Notes: a model not told the origin generated them from the letters alone. 64,000 nt of DNA from Variovorax sp. KK3 (GCF_001984055.1 NZ_LYVO01000031.1:1-64000), one strand, 5' to 3'; shown: positions 9,137 through 18,696, counted from the stretch's first letter. Numbers and translations: made by a program.

Positions 9137-9621
9137 CCAGCGTCTACGACTTCGAAGCCCGGCAGATCGACGGCACGGACGTCCCGCTGTCGCAGTTCAA
9201 GGGCCAGGTGCTCCTGATCGTCAACACGGCCAGCAAGTGCGGCTTTACACCGCAGTTCGAAGGGCTGGAAGCGCTCTACAAGAAGTACGCAGGCAAGGGC
9301 CTTGCGGTGCTCGGCTTTCCGTCCAACCAGTTCGGCAACCAGGACCCGGGCACGAACGACGAGATCGGCGCGTTCTGCGTGCAGAACTACGGCGTGAGCT
9401 TTCCGATGATGGAGAAGATCGAGGTCAACGGCTCCGGCGCCACGCCGCTGTACAAGTGGCTCACGAAGGAAGCGCCGGGCCTGCTGGGCAGCACCGCGAT
9501 CAAGTGGAACTTCACCAAGTTCCTGGTGGGCAAGGACGGCAAGGTCATCAAGCGCTATGCGCCGCTGGACACGCCGGCCTCGATGACGCGGGACATCGAG
9601 GCCGCACTGGCGGCCGCCTGA
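9133..9621 (+). CDS. Glutathione peroxidase family protein (thiol peroxidase)
   Basis: 162 residues. Peroxide-reducing enzyme with peroxidatic Cys36 in NTASKCGFT, the Gln of FPSNQFGNQDPG and the Trp of KWNFTKFLV completing the catalytic triad. It is a Cys, not selenocysteine, form (BtuE/GPx-like) and probably uses thioredoxin. Translationally coupled to the EamA exporter upstream. There is no signal peptide, so it is cytoplasmic. Confidence 0.95.
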   Translation: MTSVYDFEARQIDGTDVPLSQFKGQVLLIVNTASKCGFTPQFEGLEALYKKYAGKGLAVLGFPSNQFGNQDPGTNDEIGAFCVQNYGVSFPMMEKIEVNGSGATPLYKWLTKEAPGLLGSTAIKWNFTKFLVGKDGKVIKRYAPLDTPASMTRDIEAALAAA

Positions 9622-9655
9622 TGCGCGAACTCACTCACGAACCTAGGTCGCGAGC

Positions 9656-10081
9656 TCAGAAGCGGAAATCGGCCGTCTGCGAACCGCGGCCCACCGTGAC
9701 GTTGTGGGTCTTGGTCATGCCTTCGGTGGTGGCCTCGACGGTGTAGCGGCCAGCTGGCAGATCGACCAGGCACACGGGGCCCGACGCGCGCATCGCGAGC
9801 GCGGTGTCGCCGTTGGCGCCCTTGATCCGCACGTCGACGTTGGCAAGGTATTCGCCGCCGGCGCGTGCGAACAGCAGCGCGAGCGGATGGTCCTTCATCG
9901 CAGCGCGCATGGCGGTGGATTCGTCCGAGCCGATGCCTCCGCAGGCATAGCGTGCAGCGCCTTCCACCTTCATGGCGGGCATCGCGCCGGTGCCGGGTTG
10001 CATGGTCTGGGCCTGGGTCAGCCACGGCGCGGCGGCCAGGGCACAGCCGAGGGCGAAGGATCGAAAAGAGGGCTTGCGCAT
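9656..10081 (-). CDS. Exported carboxypeptidase-regulatory-like small protein
   Basis: 141 residues from the ATG at 10081 with an N-terminal signal peptide (MRKPSFRSFALG..., cleavage near TQAQ). The mature part carries CGGIGSDESTAMR and a beta-sandwich-like stretch with LPAGRYTVEATTEGMTKTHNVTV, typical of carboxypeptidase-regulatory-like/PEGA modules. Function unknown. It follows glcF in the same direction but with an 85-base gap. Confidence 0.7.
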   Translation of the reverse strand: MRKPSFRSFALGCALAAAPWLTQAQTMQPGTGAMPAMKVEGAARYACGGIGSDESTAMRAAMKDHPLALLFARAGGEYLANVDVRIKGANGDTALAMRASGPVCLVDLPAGRYTVEATTEGMTKTHNVTVGRGSQTADFRF

Positions 10082-10166
10082 GGTTTGTCTCCCGAAGTTG
10101 CGGTACTCGATGGTCGGCGGACTGGCGCCGACATCGGGTCGGACCAGCGCCTTTTCGCGTGTGCGA

Positions 10167-11396
10167 TCAGGCCGGCGCCAGCGCCTCGTCCAGCAGCTCG
10201 ACCCAATGCCGCACCGGCTGCGCGCTGCCGCTTTGCAGATGGGTGATGCAGCCGATGTTGGCCGAGACGATGATGGTGGGCCCGAGCCGGTCGAGGTGGC
10301 CCAGCTTGCGGTCGCGCAGCGCATAGGCCAGTTCGGGCTGAAGCACGGAGTAAGTGCCGGCGGAGCCGCAGCACAGGTGTGATTCGACGCGCGCGACCTG
10401 CATGTCGAAGCCGAGCGCGCGCAGATGCGTCTCGACGCCGCCGCGCAGCTTCTGCCCATGCTGCAACGTGCAGGGCGGGTGGTAGGCGACGACACCTGCA
10501 GGCGCCTTCACGCGGGGTTGCAGCAGCGGCACGAGTTCGGGCAGCAGCTCGCTCAGGTCGCGCGTGAGTGCGCTGATGCGTGCGGCCTTCTGCGCATAAG
10601 CCGGCTCGTCGCGCAGCAGGTGCCCGTACTCGCGCACGGTGACGCCGCAGCCGGAAGCGTTCATGACGATGGCCTCGACGGCGCCGGCCTCGACTTGCGG
10701 CCACCAGGCATCGACGTTGGCGCGCATCTCGGCCTTGCCGCCGTCCTGGTCGTTCAGGTGGAACTTCACCGCACCGCAGCAACCCGCGCTGGGTGCCACC
10801 ACGGCTTCGATGCCGGCCGCATCGAGCACCCGAGCGGTGGCACTGTTGATGTTGGGCGCCATGGCGGGCTGCACGCAGCCGGCCAGCATCAGCATCTTGC
10901 GGGCGTGCCTGCGCTTCGGCCAGGCGCCGGCGGGCCGCGCCGCGGGAACCTTGGCTTTCAGCTTTGCGGGCAGCAAGCCGCGCACCGACTGGCCCAGCTT
11001 CATGGCGGGGCCGAAGAGCGGCGAAGGCAACGCTTCCTTGAGTGTCCAACGCAGGGCGCCTTCGAGCGCGGGGCGCGGCACCTTCTGGTCGACAATCTTC
11101 CGGCCGATGTCGACGAGGTGGCCGTATTGCACGCCGGAGGGACAGGTGCTTTCGCAATTGCGGCAGGTGAGGCAGCGGTCCAGGTGCAGCTGCGTGCTGC
11201 GCGTGGGTTGCTTGCCTTCCAGCACCTGCTTGATGAGGTAGATGCGACCGCGCGGGCCGTCGAGCTCGTCGCCCAGCAGCTGGTAGGTGGGGCAGGTGGC
11301 GGTGCAGAAGCCGCAATGCACGCACTTGCGCAGGATGGCCTCGGCCTCCTGGCCTTCGAGCGTCGTCTTGAATTCGGGGGCGAGTTCGGTTTGCAT
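10167..11396 (-). CDS. glcF: Glycolate oxidase iron-sulfur subunit
   Basis: 409 residues. Two N-terminal 4Fe-4S motifs (CVHCGFCTATCP and CLTCRNCESTCP, ~21-85) are followed by two CCG-type cysteine-rich domains with SAGCCGA and HLCCGSAGTY. GlcF passes electrons from the GlcD/GlcE flavin subunits to the respiratory chain during glycolate to glyoxylate oxidation. It starts 3 bases after the glcE stop. The catalytic subunit gene glcD is not adjacent in this window. Confidence 0.95.
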   Translation of the reverse strand: MQTELAPEFKTTLEGQEAEAILRKCVHCGFCTATCPTYQLLGDELDGPRGRIYLIKQVLEGKQPTRSTQLHLDRCLTCRNCESTCPSGVQYGHLVDIGRKIVDQKVPRPALEGALRWTLKEALPSPLFGPAMKLGQSVRGLLPAKLKAKVPAARPAGAWPKRRHARKMLMLAGCVQPAMAPNINSATARVLDAAGIEAVVAPSAGCCGAVKFHLNDQDGGKAEMRANVDAWWPQVEAGAVEAIVMNASGCGVTVREYGHLLRDEPAYAQKAARISALTRDLSELLPELVPLLQPRVKAPAGVVAYHPPCTLQHGQKLRGGVETHLRALGFDMQVARVESHLCCGSAGTYSVLQPELAYALRDRKLGHLDRLGPTIIVSANIGCITHLQSGSAQPVRHWVELLDEALAPA

Positions 11397-11399
11397 GGG

Positions 11400-12500
11400 T
11401 CAGGGGCTCACGCTTTGAAGGAGCCGGCCGCGGTCGAACACGGCGTCGGGGTCGAATTCGCGCATCAATGCCTCGTTGATGCGCCGCAGCGGGGTCGGCA
11501 GCGCATCGAAACGTGGCACCGACGCATCGATGTCCGCGGCCGGTGCGAAGAGCGTGGCATGGCCGCCGACGGTGCGGGCTGCAGCGCGCAAACGCTCGCC
11601 GTCGCCCGCGCCGGCGAAGTACCAGCGCTGGCCACCGTGCCATTCGACCAACGGCGCGCCGTCGAACGGCAACACCGGCGCGGTCTGCGGCACCGACACG
11701 CGCCACAGCGACCGACCTGGTTTTGCATCGAACCACGGCAGACGCATGTCGCGCAACGAGTCCCAGTCGTCGCGGGCCTCGAACTCGTCCTGCCGCTCGC
11801 CGCCAAGGCGCTTGCAGGCCGCGTCCACTGCAGCGGCGGCACCGCGCAGGCGGAGCCACAGCCGGCCAACGCCCCGCTCCTGGCACCATCGGCTGGCATT
11901 GAGCGGCAGCGGTTGGCCGCCCCACGAATTGAGCAGGCGCAGCGCATCGGCCTGGTCGCAATCGAACACGAGCGTGGCCTCCGCCGGCGCCGTCGGCAGC
12001 ACCTTGAGGCTGACCTCGGTGATCACGCCCAGTGTGCCCATCGAGCCGGCCATCAGGCGCGAGACGTCGTAGCCGGCCACGTTCTTCATGACCGTGCCCC
12101 CGAACTGGAGCAGTTCGCCGCGGCCGTTGATGATCTGGACGCCCAGCACGTAGTCGCGCAGCGCGCCGACACTGGCACGCGCCGGGCCACTGAGGCCGGC
12201 AGCCACCATGCCGCCCACCGTGCTGCCGAAGCGGAGGCGCGGCGGCTCGAAGGCCAGGGTCTGGTTGACGGTCGCCATCAGGACATCGAGCTCCGTCATC
12301 TCGGTGCCGCCGCGTACGGTCACGACGAGTTCGCTGGGTTCGTAGCTGACGATGCCCTGCCAGGCCTTGGTGCTGAGTTCCTCGCCCTGCGGCGGCTGGC
12401 CGTAGAAATCCTTGGTGCCTCCGCCGCGAATGCGGAGCAAGGTACGGTCGGCGGCAGCGGCGCGAATACGTTCGCTGATCTGGCGAAGGGCTGGATCCAT
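11400..12500 (-). CDS. glcE: Glycolate oxidase FAD-binding subunit
   Basis: 366 residues from ATG 12500 (MDPALRQ). FAD-binding PCMH-type domain with IRGGGTKDFYG near the N-terminus, VVTVRGGTEMTELD and the FGSTVGGMVAAGLSGPAR nucleotide-binding loop around residues 90-108. The C-terminal cap ends FDRGRLLQSV. Works with GlcD and GlcF. An upstream ATG at 12533 is rejected because it gives an atypical leader. The SMP-30 gene lies 29 bases upstream in the same direction. Confidence 0.94.
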   Translation of the reverse strand: MDPALRQISERIRAAAADRTLLRIRGGGTKDFYGQPPQGEELSTKAWQGIVSYEPSELVVTVRGGTEMTELDVLMATVNQTLAFEPPRLRFGSTVGGMVAAGLSGPARASVGALRDYVLGVQIINGRGELLQFGGTVMKNVAGYDVSRLMAGSMGTLGVITEVSLKVLPTAPAEATLVFDCDQADALRLLNSWGGQPLPLNASRWCQERGVGRLWLRLRGAAAAVDAACKRLGGERQDEFEARDDWDSLRDMRLPWFDAKPGRSLWRVSVPQTAPVLPFDGAPLVEWHGGQRWYFAGAGDGERLRAAARTVGGHATLFAPAADIDASVPRFDALPTPLRRINEALMREFDPDAVFDRGRLLQSVSP

Positions 12501-12529
12501 GCGGGCGATCGTACAGCCCGCCAGGGGCA

Positions 12530-13444
12530 TCAATCCTTCCAGAATCTGACGGGCAGCCCTGACGTTTTGGTGGGCATCGACAAGACCTGGCCCGAGCCCG
12601 GCAGACGCTCGAGCTCGTCGGCCAGCCGCCCGCGCCGCGCCGTGGTGACGAACAGCGTGCGCAGGTCGTCACCCCCGAAGCAGGGCATGGTGGGGCACTG
12701 CGCCGGCACGGGCACGGCCTCCACCTGCTCGCCCGCCGGCGAGAAGCGCAGCAGCTGGGCGCCTTCGAACATCGCGACCCAGTAGTGGCCGTCGGCGTCG
12801 ACTGTCGCGCCGTCGGGTCGGCCCTGGTACTGCGCGCCGGGCACCTTGGACTCGAACTGGGCAAACACGCGCCGGTGCGACAGGCGGTTGGTCTGCGCCT
12901 CCCAATCCCAAGCGCTCACGCGGTGCGCGGGCGTGTCGGCCCAGTAGACGGTAGCGGCATCGGGCGCGAAGGCGAGACCGTTCGCGGTGGTTACGCCATC
13001 GGCCATGCGCGTGAGCCGCGGCGTGCCGTCGCGCGCGTCGAGGCAGTACAGCGCGGCGCTGGCGCCGTCTTTGGCCTCGTTGATGGTGCCGGCCCAGAAG
13101 CGGCCGAGCGGATCGCACTTGCCGTCGTTGAAGCGCATGGTCCGCACGTCGTGGTCCACGCGGGCCAGCAGCGTCAGCGCCCCACCCCATTCAGGCGCGC
13201 GGTAGACGCCGTCGCGCAGCGCGATCACCAGGCCGCCGCCCGCCGCGGGCGCCATGCAGCCGGGCTCGGTCTGCAGTTGCCAGCGCTCCACCGCGGCATG
13301 GGCGATGTCGCCGCGGGTGCGCAGCACGGCGCGGCCCGGGATGTCGAGCCAATAGAGAGCGCGTTCCTGCGGGTGCCAGAACGGGGATTCGCCGAGCTCG
13401 CAGCCGCTGTCGTTCAAGGGGGTCCACATGGGCGCATTGTGCAT
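12530..13444 (-). CDS. SMP-30/gluconolactonase family lactonase
   Basis: About 304 residues, a six-bladed beta-propeller sugar lactonase. Family features visible: GESPFWHP near the start (metal ligand Glu), the propeller repeats, RFNDGKCDPLGRFWAGT with the metal-binding Asn and Asp, and TANGLAFAPD. The start may be ATG 13444 (MHNAPMWTP) or 13429 (MWTPL); neither has a strong ribosome site. It lies upstream of glcEF and may be co-transcribed with them, which suggests sugar-acid metabolism; the substrate is not known. Confidence 0.88.
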   Translation of the reverse strand: MHNAPMWTPLNDSGCELGESPFWHPQERALYWLDIPGRAVLRTRGDIAHAAVERWQLQTEPGCMAPAAGGGLVIALRDGVYRAPEWGGALTLLARVDHDVRTMRFNDGKCDPLGRFWAGTINEAKDGASAALYCLDARDGTPRLTRMADGVTTANGLAFAPDAATVYWADTPAHRVSAWDWEAQTNRLSHRRVFAQFESKVPGAQYQGRPDGATVDADGHYWVAMFEGAQLLRFSPAGEQVEAVPVPAQCPTMPCFGGDDLRTLFVTTARRGRLADELERLPGSGQVLSMPTKTSGLPVRFWKD

Positions 13445-13488
13445 AAGCGTCCGCTGCAAAGCTGCTCGAAGGAAGGCTGGCGTGCACC

Positions 13489-13527
13489 AAAAAAAGTGGC
13501 CCGCTGGCGCCATTGCGCTTGCGGGCC
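13489..13527 (-). terminator. Rho-independent terminator after amt
   Basis: On the minus strand GGCCCGC and GCGGGCC (13521-13527 and 13498-13504) form a 7-bp stem around an inner GCGC/GCGC stem, followed by AC and seven T residues (13489-13495). It lies about 140 bases past the amt stop and ends the torF-glnK-amt transcript. Confidence 0.8.
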
Positions 13528-13577
13528 GAACATCCAAAGGAGACTTGCCTTGATGAAACTGAATCGGTTCGTTCGTT

Positions 13578-13619
13578 CGTTCGAAGTCGTTGGTTCGAAG
13601 TCGTTGGTTCGAAGTCGTT
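13578..13619. repeat. Three tandem copies of a 14-bp unit
   Basis: The unit (G/C)GTTCGAAGTCGTT occurs three times head to tail, flanked by further GTTC repeats (13566-13581). It lies between the amt stop and its terminator, so it is within the 3' untranslated region of the amt transcript. Likely slippage product; no function seen. Confidence 0.85.
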
Positions 13620-13665
13620 CGTCGTTCGCTGCGGTGCGGGCCGCGCCTGGCGACCCGCGCCGTGT

Positions 13666-15195
13666 TCAGCGGTTGTAGGCGGTTTCGCCGTGGGCCGAGA
13701 TGTCCAGGCCCTCGCGCTCTTCTTCTTCGGTGACCCGCAGGCCGATCGTCAGGTCGACGATCTTGTACGCGATGAAGGAGACCACGCCCGACCAGACGAT
13801 GGTCAGCAGCACGCCCTTGAGCTGGATCCACACTTGCGCGCCGATGCCGTTGGAGGTGACCGTGGCCGTGACCCAGTCGCCCACCAGGCCGGGGCCGCCC
13901 AGCGCCTGCGTGTTGAACACGCCGGTGAGCAGTGCACCCACGATGCCGCCCACGCCGTGCACGCCGAACACGTCGAGCGAGTCGTCCGCGCCGAGCATCT
14001 TCTTGAGGCCGTTGACGCCCCAGAGGCAGGCGAAGCCGGCGACGAAGCCGATCACGATCGCGCCCATCAGGCCGACGTTGCCGGCGGCCGGGGTGATGGC
14101 GACCAGGCCGGCGACGGCACCGGATGCCGCACCCAGCATGGAGGCCTTGCCGCGCATCAGCGCTTCACCGATGGACCAGGCCAGCACCGCGGCGGCGGTG
14201 GCCGACAGCGTGTTCATGAAGGCCAGCACGGCGCTGGTGCCGGCTTCGAGCGCGGAGCCCGCGTTGAAGCCGAACCAGCCCACCCACAGCAGCGAGGCAC
14301 CGACCATCGTCAGCGTCAGCGAATGCGGCGTGAAGGCTTCCTTGCCGTAGCCGATGCGCTTGCCTACCAGGAAGGCACCGACCAGGCCCGCGACGGCGGC
14401 GTTGATGTGCACCACGGTGCCGCCGGCGAAGTCGAGCGCGCCCCATTGCCAGATCAGGCCGGCCTTGGCGTTCATCGCATCGACCACGTCCTTGCTGGCG
14501 TAGGCGTCCGGGCCCATCCAGAACCAGACCATGTGCGCGAGCGGTGCATAGCTGAAGGTGAACCACAGAACCATGAACAGCAGCACGGCCGAGAACTTGA
14601 TGCGCTCGGCGAAGGCGCCCACGATCAGGCAGCAGGTGATGCCGGCGAAGGTGGCCTGGAAGGTCGCGAACAGCAGCTCGGGGATGTAGACGCCCTTGCT
14701 GAAGGTCGCGCCCGGCGCGAAGGTGCCGGCGGCGGAGTCGAACACGCCCTTCATGAACAGGCGGTCGAAGCCACCGATGAAGGCGTTGCCCTCGGTGAAG
14801 GCGAGGCTGTAGCCGTAGATGAGCCACAGCACCACGATCATCGAGAAGGTGACCATGACCTGCATCAGCACCGACAGCATGTTCTTGCTGCGCACCAGGC
14901 CGCCGTAGAACAGGGCCAGACCGGGCACGACCATCATGATGACCAGCAGCGTCGACAGCAGCATCCAGGCGGTGTCGCCCTTGTTGAACGAGGGCGCGGC
15001 AGCGGGTGCGGCGTCGGCAGCGGTGGCTGCCGCAGCAGGTGCGGCCGGTGCGGCCGCTGCGGGTGCCGCAGGCGCGGCGGCAGCGGGGGCCGAGGCGGCC
15101 GGTGCTTCGGCCGGCGCCGCGGTCTGGGCGAAGCCGGCGTTGCCGGCCATGAGCGCGCTCAGGCCGATGGCCAGAGAGACAAGCAGTTTTTTCAT
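13666..15195 (-). CDS. amt: Ammonium transporter
   Basis: 509 residues from ATG 15195 (MKKLLVSLAIG). A cleavable signal peptide (to ~24) is followed by an unusual Ala/Pro-rich stretch of about 45 residues before the eleven-helix Amt core beginning at DTAWMLLST. Family motifs include YGGLVRSKN, GAFAER and the C-terminal DDSLDVFGVHGVGGI. Ammonium uptake at the inner membrane, gated by the neighbouring PII protein. Third gene of torF-glnK-amt, controlled by the sigma54 promoter at 16511. Confidence 0.96.
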   Translation of the reverse strand: MKKLLVSLAIGLSALMAGNAGFAQTAAPAEAPAASAPAAAAPAAPAAAAPAAPAAAATAADAAPAAAPSFNKGDTAWMLLSTLLVIMMVVPGLALFYGGLVRSKNMLSVLMQVMVTFSMIVVLWLIYGYSLAFTEGNAFIGGFDRLFMKGVFDSAAGTFAPGATFSKGVYIPELLFATFQATFAGITCCLIVGAFAERIKFSAVLLFMVLWFTFSYAPLAHMVWFWMGPDAYASKDVVDAMNAKAGLIWQWGALDFAGGTVVHINAAVAGLVGAFLVGKRIGYGKEAFTPHSLTLTMVGASLLWVGWFGFNAGSALEAGTSAVLAFMNTLSATAAAVLAWSIGEALMRGKASMLGAASGAVAGLVAITPAAGNVGLMGAIVIGFVAGFACLWGVNGLKKMLGADDSLDVFGVHGVGGIVGALLTGVFNTQALGGPGLVGDWVTATVTSNGIGAQVWIQLKGVLLTIVWSGVVSFIAYKIVDLTIGLRVTEEEEREGLDISAHGETAYNR

Positions 15196-15221
15196 TGGAT
15201 TTTTTCTTTCGTGCCTCTGAA

Positions 15222-15593
<372 letters not shown>

Positions 15594-15630
15594 TCAAGGA
15601 TGGATATCTGTTGGCGCTGCGTTCGAAGGC

Positions 15631-16464
15631 TCAGAGCGTCTTGGTCAGCGTGACAATGAAGCGGGCCTTGTTGGGCGACCAGGTGCGCGCGCCGATGGGC
15701 CCGAAGCCCAGGTCGATGCCGGGGTCGGTGACCACCGTGTAGGAGCTCTTGCGGTTGGCGCCCTGCACCGCGCCGGCCAGCGACAGGCCGTTGCCGAAGT
15801 CGTACGAGGCACCCACGTTGTAGTCCACGTAGCTCTTGTAGCCCAGGTCGCGGATGTCGCTGCTCATGTGCGTGTAGCCCACGGCGGCCTTCAGGGTGAC
15901 CTTCGGCACGATTTCCTTGCTGTAGCTCAGGTTCAGATAGCCGGTGTTGCGACCCTTCAGGCCCGAGCCGTCCTTGTTGCCCGCGTAGTTGAAGTAGTCC
16001 TTCGACACGGTGTGCGAGTACTTCACGGTGAACGAGCCCACGGCCTCGTCGGCCCAGGTGGCCGCGCCGTACAGCTCGGTGGTGTTGCCGCGGGTGTTGC
16101 CCGGGTAGATGTAGGTCAGCGCGCCCACGTCCAGGTCGAAGGGGCCGGCCTTGAACTTGTAGCCGCCGTAGATGTCGCTCTCGATGCTGTTGCCGTTGAG
16201 CCAGTTGACGCTGGAGTTCCAGTTGCCGATGTAGAAGCCCGATTCGCCGAAGGCATAGTCGAAGCCGCCCTGGATGGCGGGCTTGAAGGCCTTGGTCTTG
16301 ACGGTGCCGTTGTTGCCGATCACGTCCTGGTCCTGGCCGCGGAACTTGTAGTTGCTGGTCAGCGCCACGTTGCCGGTGAGCTGCGCGCTGGCGAGCATGG
16401 GCATGGCGGCCAGGGTGGCCACGGCAGCGGCGGCCAGGGCGGAGACGGTGGGGCGGTGCATCAT
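15631..16464 (-). CDS. TorF-family putative outer membrane porin
   Basis: 277 residues with signal peptide (cleavage near MLASAQ) and a beta-strand-rich mature domain starting LTGNVALTSNYKFRGQDQ, the hallmark of the TIGR02001/TorF family, ending in an aromatic-poor beta strand FIVTLTKTL. Predicted outer-membrane barrel. First gene after the sigma54 promoter and linked to glnK-amt, so it is probably made under nitrogen limitation and may help ammonium or nitrogen compounds cross the outer membrane; that role is inferred. Confidence 0.85.
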   Translation of the reverse strand: MMHRPTVSALAAAAVATLAAMPMLASAQLTGNVALTSNYKFRGQDQDVIGNNGTVKTKAFKPAIQGGFDYAFGESGFYIGNWNSSVNWLNGNSIESDIYGGYKFKAGPFDLDVGALTYIYPGNTRGNTTELYGAATWADEAVGSFTVKYSHTVSKDYFNYAGNKDGSGLKGRNTGYLNLSYSKEIVPKVTLKAAVGYTHMSSDIRDLGYKSYVDYNVGASYDFGNGLSLAGAVQGANRKSSYTVVTDPGIDLGFGPIGARTWSPNKARFIVTLTKTL

Positions 16465-16510
16465 CGAGAGACTCCTCGTCGGGTTTTGAAATGGTTGGAT
16501 ACCCTTTCAA

Positions 16511-16526
16511 AGCAGGGAGCGTGCCA
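16511..16526 (-). promoter_or_regulatory. Sigma54 (-24/-12) promoter of torF-glnK-amt
   Basis: On the minus strand TGGCACGCTCCCTGCT matches the sigma54 consensus TGGCACG-N4-TTGCW with one difference. It lies about 47 bases upstream of the torF start codon. Fits nitrogen-limitation control of glnK-amt. Confidence 0.88.
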
Positions 16527-16593
16527 AATGGTTTAATCCTCCAGCGCCGGAGCCTGAGACAGGTGCATGGCGGTGTCATGAACAAGAGATGGA

Positions 16594-16609
16594 CGCACCA
16601 TCTTGGTGA
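16594..16609. promoter_or_regulatory. NtrC-like enhancer site
   Basis: The dyad GCACC-N5-GGTG lies about 70-80 bases upstream of the sigma54 promoter, a normal distance for an NtrC dimer site. Only one strong half-site pair is clear, so the match is moderate. Confidence 0.6.
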
Positions 16610-16621
16610 AACGGGAGCGAA

Positions 16622-18157
16622 ATGAGTTTGTCTTTGGTGCAAAGCCGTGCGCTGATCGGCTTGGAGGCGGCCGATGTCACGGTCGAGGTGCATCTGGCCA
16701 ACGGCCTGCCCAGCTTCACGCTGGTCGGGTTGGCCGATGTGGAAGTCAAGGAAGCGCGCGAACGGGTGCGCTCGGCCCTCCAGAACGCCGGCCTCGAATT
16801 CCCCAGCAACAAGCGCATCACGGTCAACCTGGCGCCGGCCGACCTGCCCAAGGATTCCGGCCGCTTCGACCTGCCGATCGCGCTGGGCATCCTGGCGGCC
16901 AGCGGCCAGATCGAGGCGGCGCGGCTCGCTGGCCACGAATTCGCGGGCGAGCTCTCGCTTTCGGGGCATCTGCGGCCCGTGCGTGGTGCACTGGCGATGG
17001 CGCTGGCCCTGCATGGCCGCGGCGTCGCCACGCGGCTGGTGCTGCCGGCCGAGAGCGCACAGGAAGCCGCGCTGGTGCCTGGCGCCGAAATCTACGGCGC
17101 AGCGCACCTGCTCGACGTGGTGCGCCAGTTCGTGCCGGGCGGCCCCGCGCCGGCCGGGGCCGACGATGGCTGGCACCGGGCCGTGCAGGCCGTCGCCGCC
17201 GAGCCGTCCGAAGCGCTGGCCGACCTGGCCGACGTCAAGGGCCATGCCGGCGCACGGCGCGTGCTCGAGATCGCCGCCGCCGGCCAGCACAGCCTGCTGA
17301 TGGTCGGGCCGCCGGGCGCCGGCAAGTCGATGCTGGCCCAGCGCTTCGCCGGCCTGCTGCCGCAGATGAGCGTGGACGAAGCGTTGGAAGCCGCGGCGGT
17401 GGCCAGCCTGCAAGGCCGGTTCGCCGTCGGCCGATGGCGCCAGCGGCCGACCTGCAGCCCGCACCACAGCGCGAGCGCGGTCGCGCTGGTGGGTGGCGGC
17501 AGTCCGCCGCGGCCCGGCGAGATCTCGCTGGCGCACAACGGCGTGCTGTTCCTCGACGAGTTTCCCGAGTTCCAGCGCTCGGCCCTCGAGGCCCTGCGCG
17601 AGCCCCTGGAGACCGGCAGCATCACCATCGCGCGGGCTGCCCGGCGCGCCGAATTTCCGGCGCGTTTCCAGCTGATCGCGGCGATGAACCCCTGCCCTTG
17701 CGGCTACCTGGGCTCGACGCTCAAGGCCTGCCGCTGCTCGCCCGACCAGGTCACCCGATATCAAGGAAAGCTCAGCGGCCCGCTGCTGGACCGCATCGAC
17801 CTGCAGATCGAGGTGCCGGCCGTGCCCACCACTGAGCTGCTCGACGTGCCGGCCGGCGAAGCCAGCGCCACGGTGCGCGAGCGCGTGGCCGAGGCGCGCG
17901 GCCGGGCCCTGGAGCGCCAGGGCAAGGCCAACCAGGCCTTGCAGGGCGCAGAGATCGACCGCCACGCCCGGCCCGAAGCGGCTGCCTTGCAGCTGCTGCA
18001 CGGCGCCGCAGCGCGGCTGGGCTGGTCGGCGCGCGGCATCCACCGGGCGCTGAAGGTCGCGCGAACCATTGCGGACCTGGCCGCCACCGACACGGTGCAG
18101 GCGGCGCACGTGGCGGAGGCGGTGCAGTACCGCCGGGCACTGCGCGCAGCAGCCTGA
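16622..18157 (+). CDS. comM: ComM/YifB-family Mg-chelatase-like AAA+ helicase
   Basis: 511 residues: N-terminal ChlI-like domain (1-165, with LVGLADVEVKEARERV), AAA+ core with Walker A GPPGAGKS at ~229-236 and Walker B VLFLDEFPEF, then the Mg-chelatase C-terminal domain with CPCGYLG and the arginine finger region LLDRIDLQ. ComM promotes branch migration during natural transformation. It is divergent from torF. The usual RPFRxPHH motif appears modified (CSPHHSAS). Confidence 0.92.
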   Translation: MSLSLVQSRALIGLEAADVTVEVHLANGLPSFTLVGLADVEVKEARERVRSALQNAGLEFPSNKRITVNLAPADLPKDSGRFDLPIALGILAASGQIEAARLAGHEFAGELSLSGHLRPVRGALAMALALHGRGVATRLVLPAESAQEAALVPGAEIYGAAHLLDVVRQFVPGGPAPAGADDGWHRAVQAVAAEPSEALADLADVKGHAGARRVLEIAAAGQHSLLMVGPPGAGKSMLAQRFAGLLPQMSVDEALEAAAVASLQGRFAVGRWRQRPTCSPHHSASAVALVGGGSPPRPGEISLAHNGVLFLDEFPEFQRSALEALREPLETGSITIARAARRAEFPARFQLIAAMNPCPCGYLGSTLKACRCSPDQVTRYQGKLSGPLLDRIDLQIEVPAVPTTELLDVPAGEASATVRERVAEARGRALERQGKANQALQGAEIDRHARPEAAALQLLHGAAARLGWSARGIHRALKVARTIADLAATDTVQAAHVAEAVQYRRALRAAA

Positions 18158-18178
18158 CCGCGACGCGCGGATGCGGCC

Positions 18179-18640
18179 TCAGCGGGCCGGCGCCACCGCG
18201 CTGCGTCGATCGATCTTGCGGCTCAACACCATCGACGTATGCGTCTGGTGGATGCCATCGATCTGACCCAACCGGTCCAGCAGCGCATCGAGCTGCTCGG
18301 GGGTGTCGCAGCGCAAGAGCGCCATGTAGTCGAACTGGCCGCTCACGGCCCAGACCTCTTCGACTTCCGGCAGTCGCTCCAAGGCCTTGATCACGGCCGC
18401 CGCACGCTTGGCATCGACGCCGAGGCCGCAGAAGGCGCGCACGCCCGCGTGCTCCAGCCGGTTGCCGAGACGCACGCCGTAGCCCGACACGACGCCCTCG
18501 CGTTCGAGGCGCGCGATGCGCGCCACCACCGTGGTCCGCGCGATGCCGAGCTTGCGCGCCAGGTTGGCCACCGACTCGCGCGCATCGGCTTGCAGAAGGG
18601 TCAGCAGATGGCGATCGAGGTCGTCGAGTCGGAAGTCCAT
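18179..18640 (-). CDS. Lrp/AsnC-family transcriptional regulator
   Basis: About 153 residues from ATG 18640 (MDFRLDDLDRHLL); an ATG at 18670 would add ten residues. N-terminal HTH with LARKLGIARTTVVARIARLE and a C-terminal RAM/ACT-like ligand domain. It lies 56 bases downstream of the ALDH7-type dehydrogenase gene in the same direction, and Lrp proteins commonly control neighbouring amino-acid catabolism, here probably the lysine-type module. Confidence 0.9.
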   Translation of the reverse strand: MDFRLDDLDRHLLTLLQADARESVANLARKLGIARTTVVARIARLEREGVVSGYGVRLGNRLEHAGVRAFCGLGVDAKRAAAVIKALERLPEVEEVWAVSGQFDYMALLRCDTPEQLDALLDRLGQIDGIHQTHTSMVLSRKIDRRSAVAPAR

Positions 18641-18696
18641 GAACGGCAGGCGCAGCAGGTGGAAGGCCATTGTGGCCCGTCATGCCTGCGCCGCGG

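Noticed and set aside
13566-13619. CRISPR-like short repeats
   Set aside because: Units are directly adjacent without spacers; simple tandem duplication.
13553-13678. Small rightward reading frame MKLNRFVRSF with AAAGGAG upstream
   Set aside because: It is built mainly from the 14-bp tandem repeat and overlaps the end of amt; no homology or conserved character by eye.
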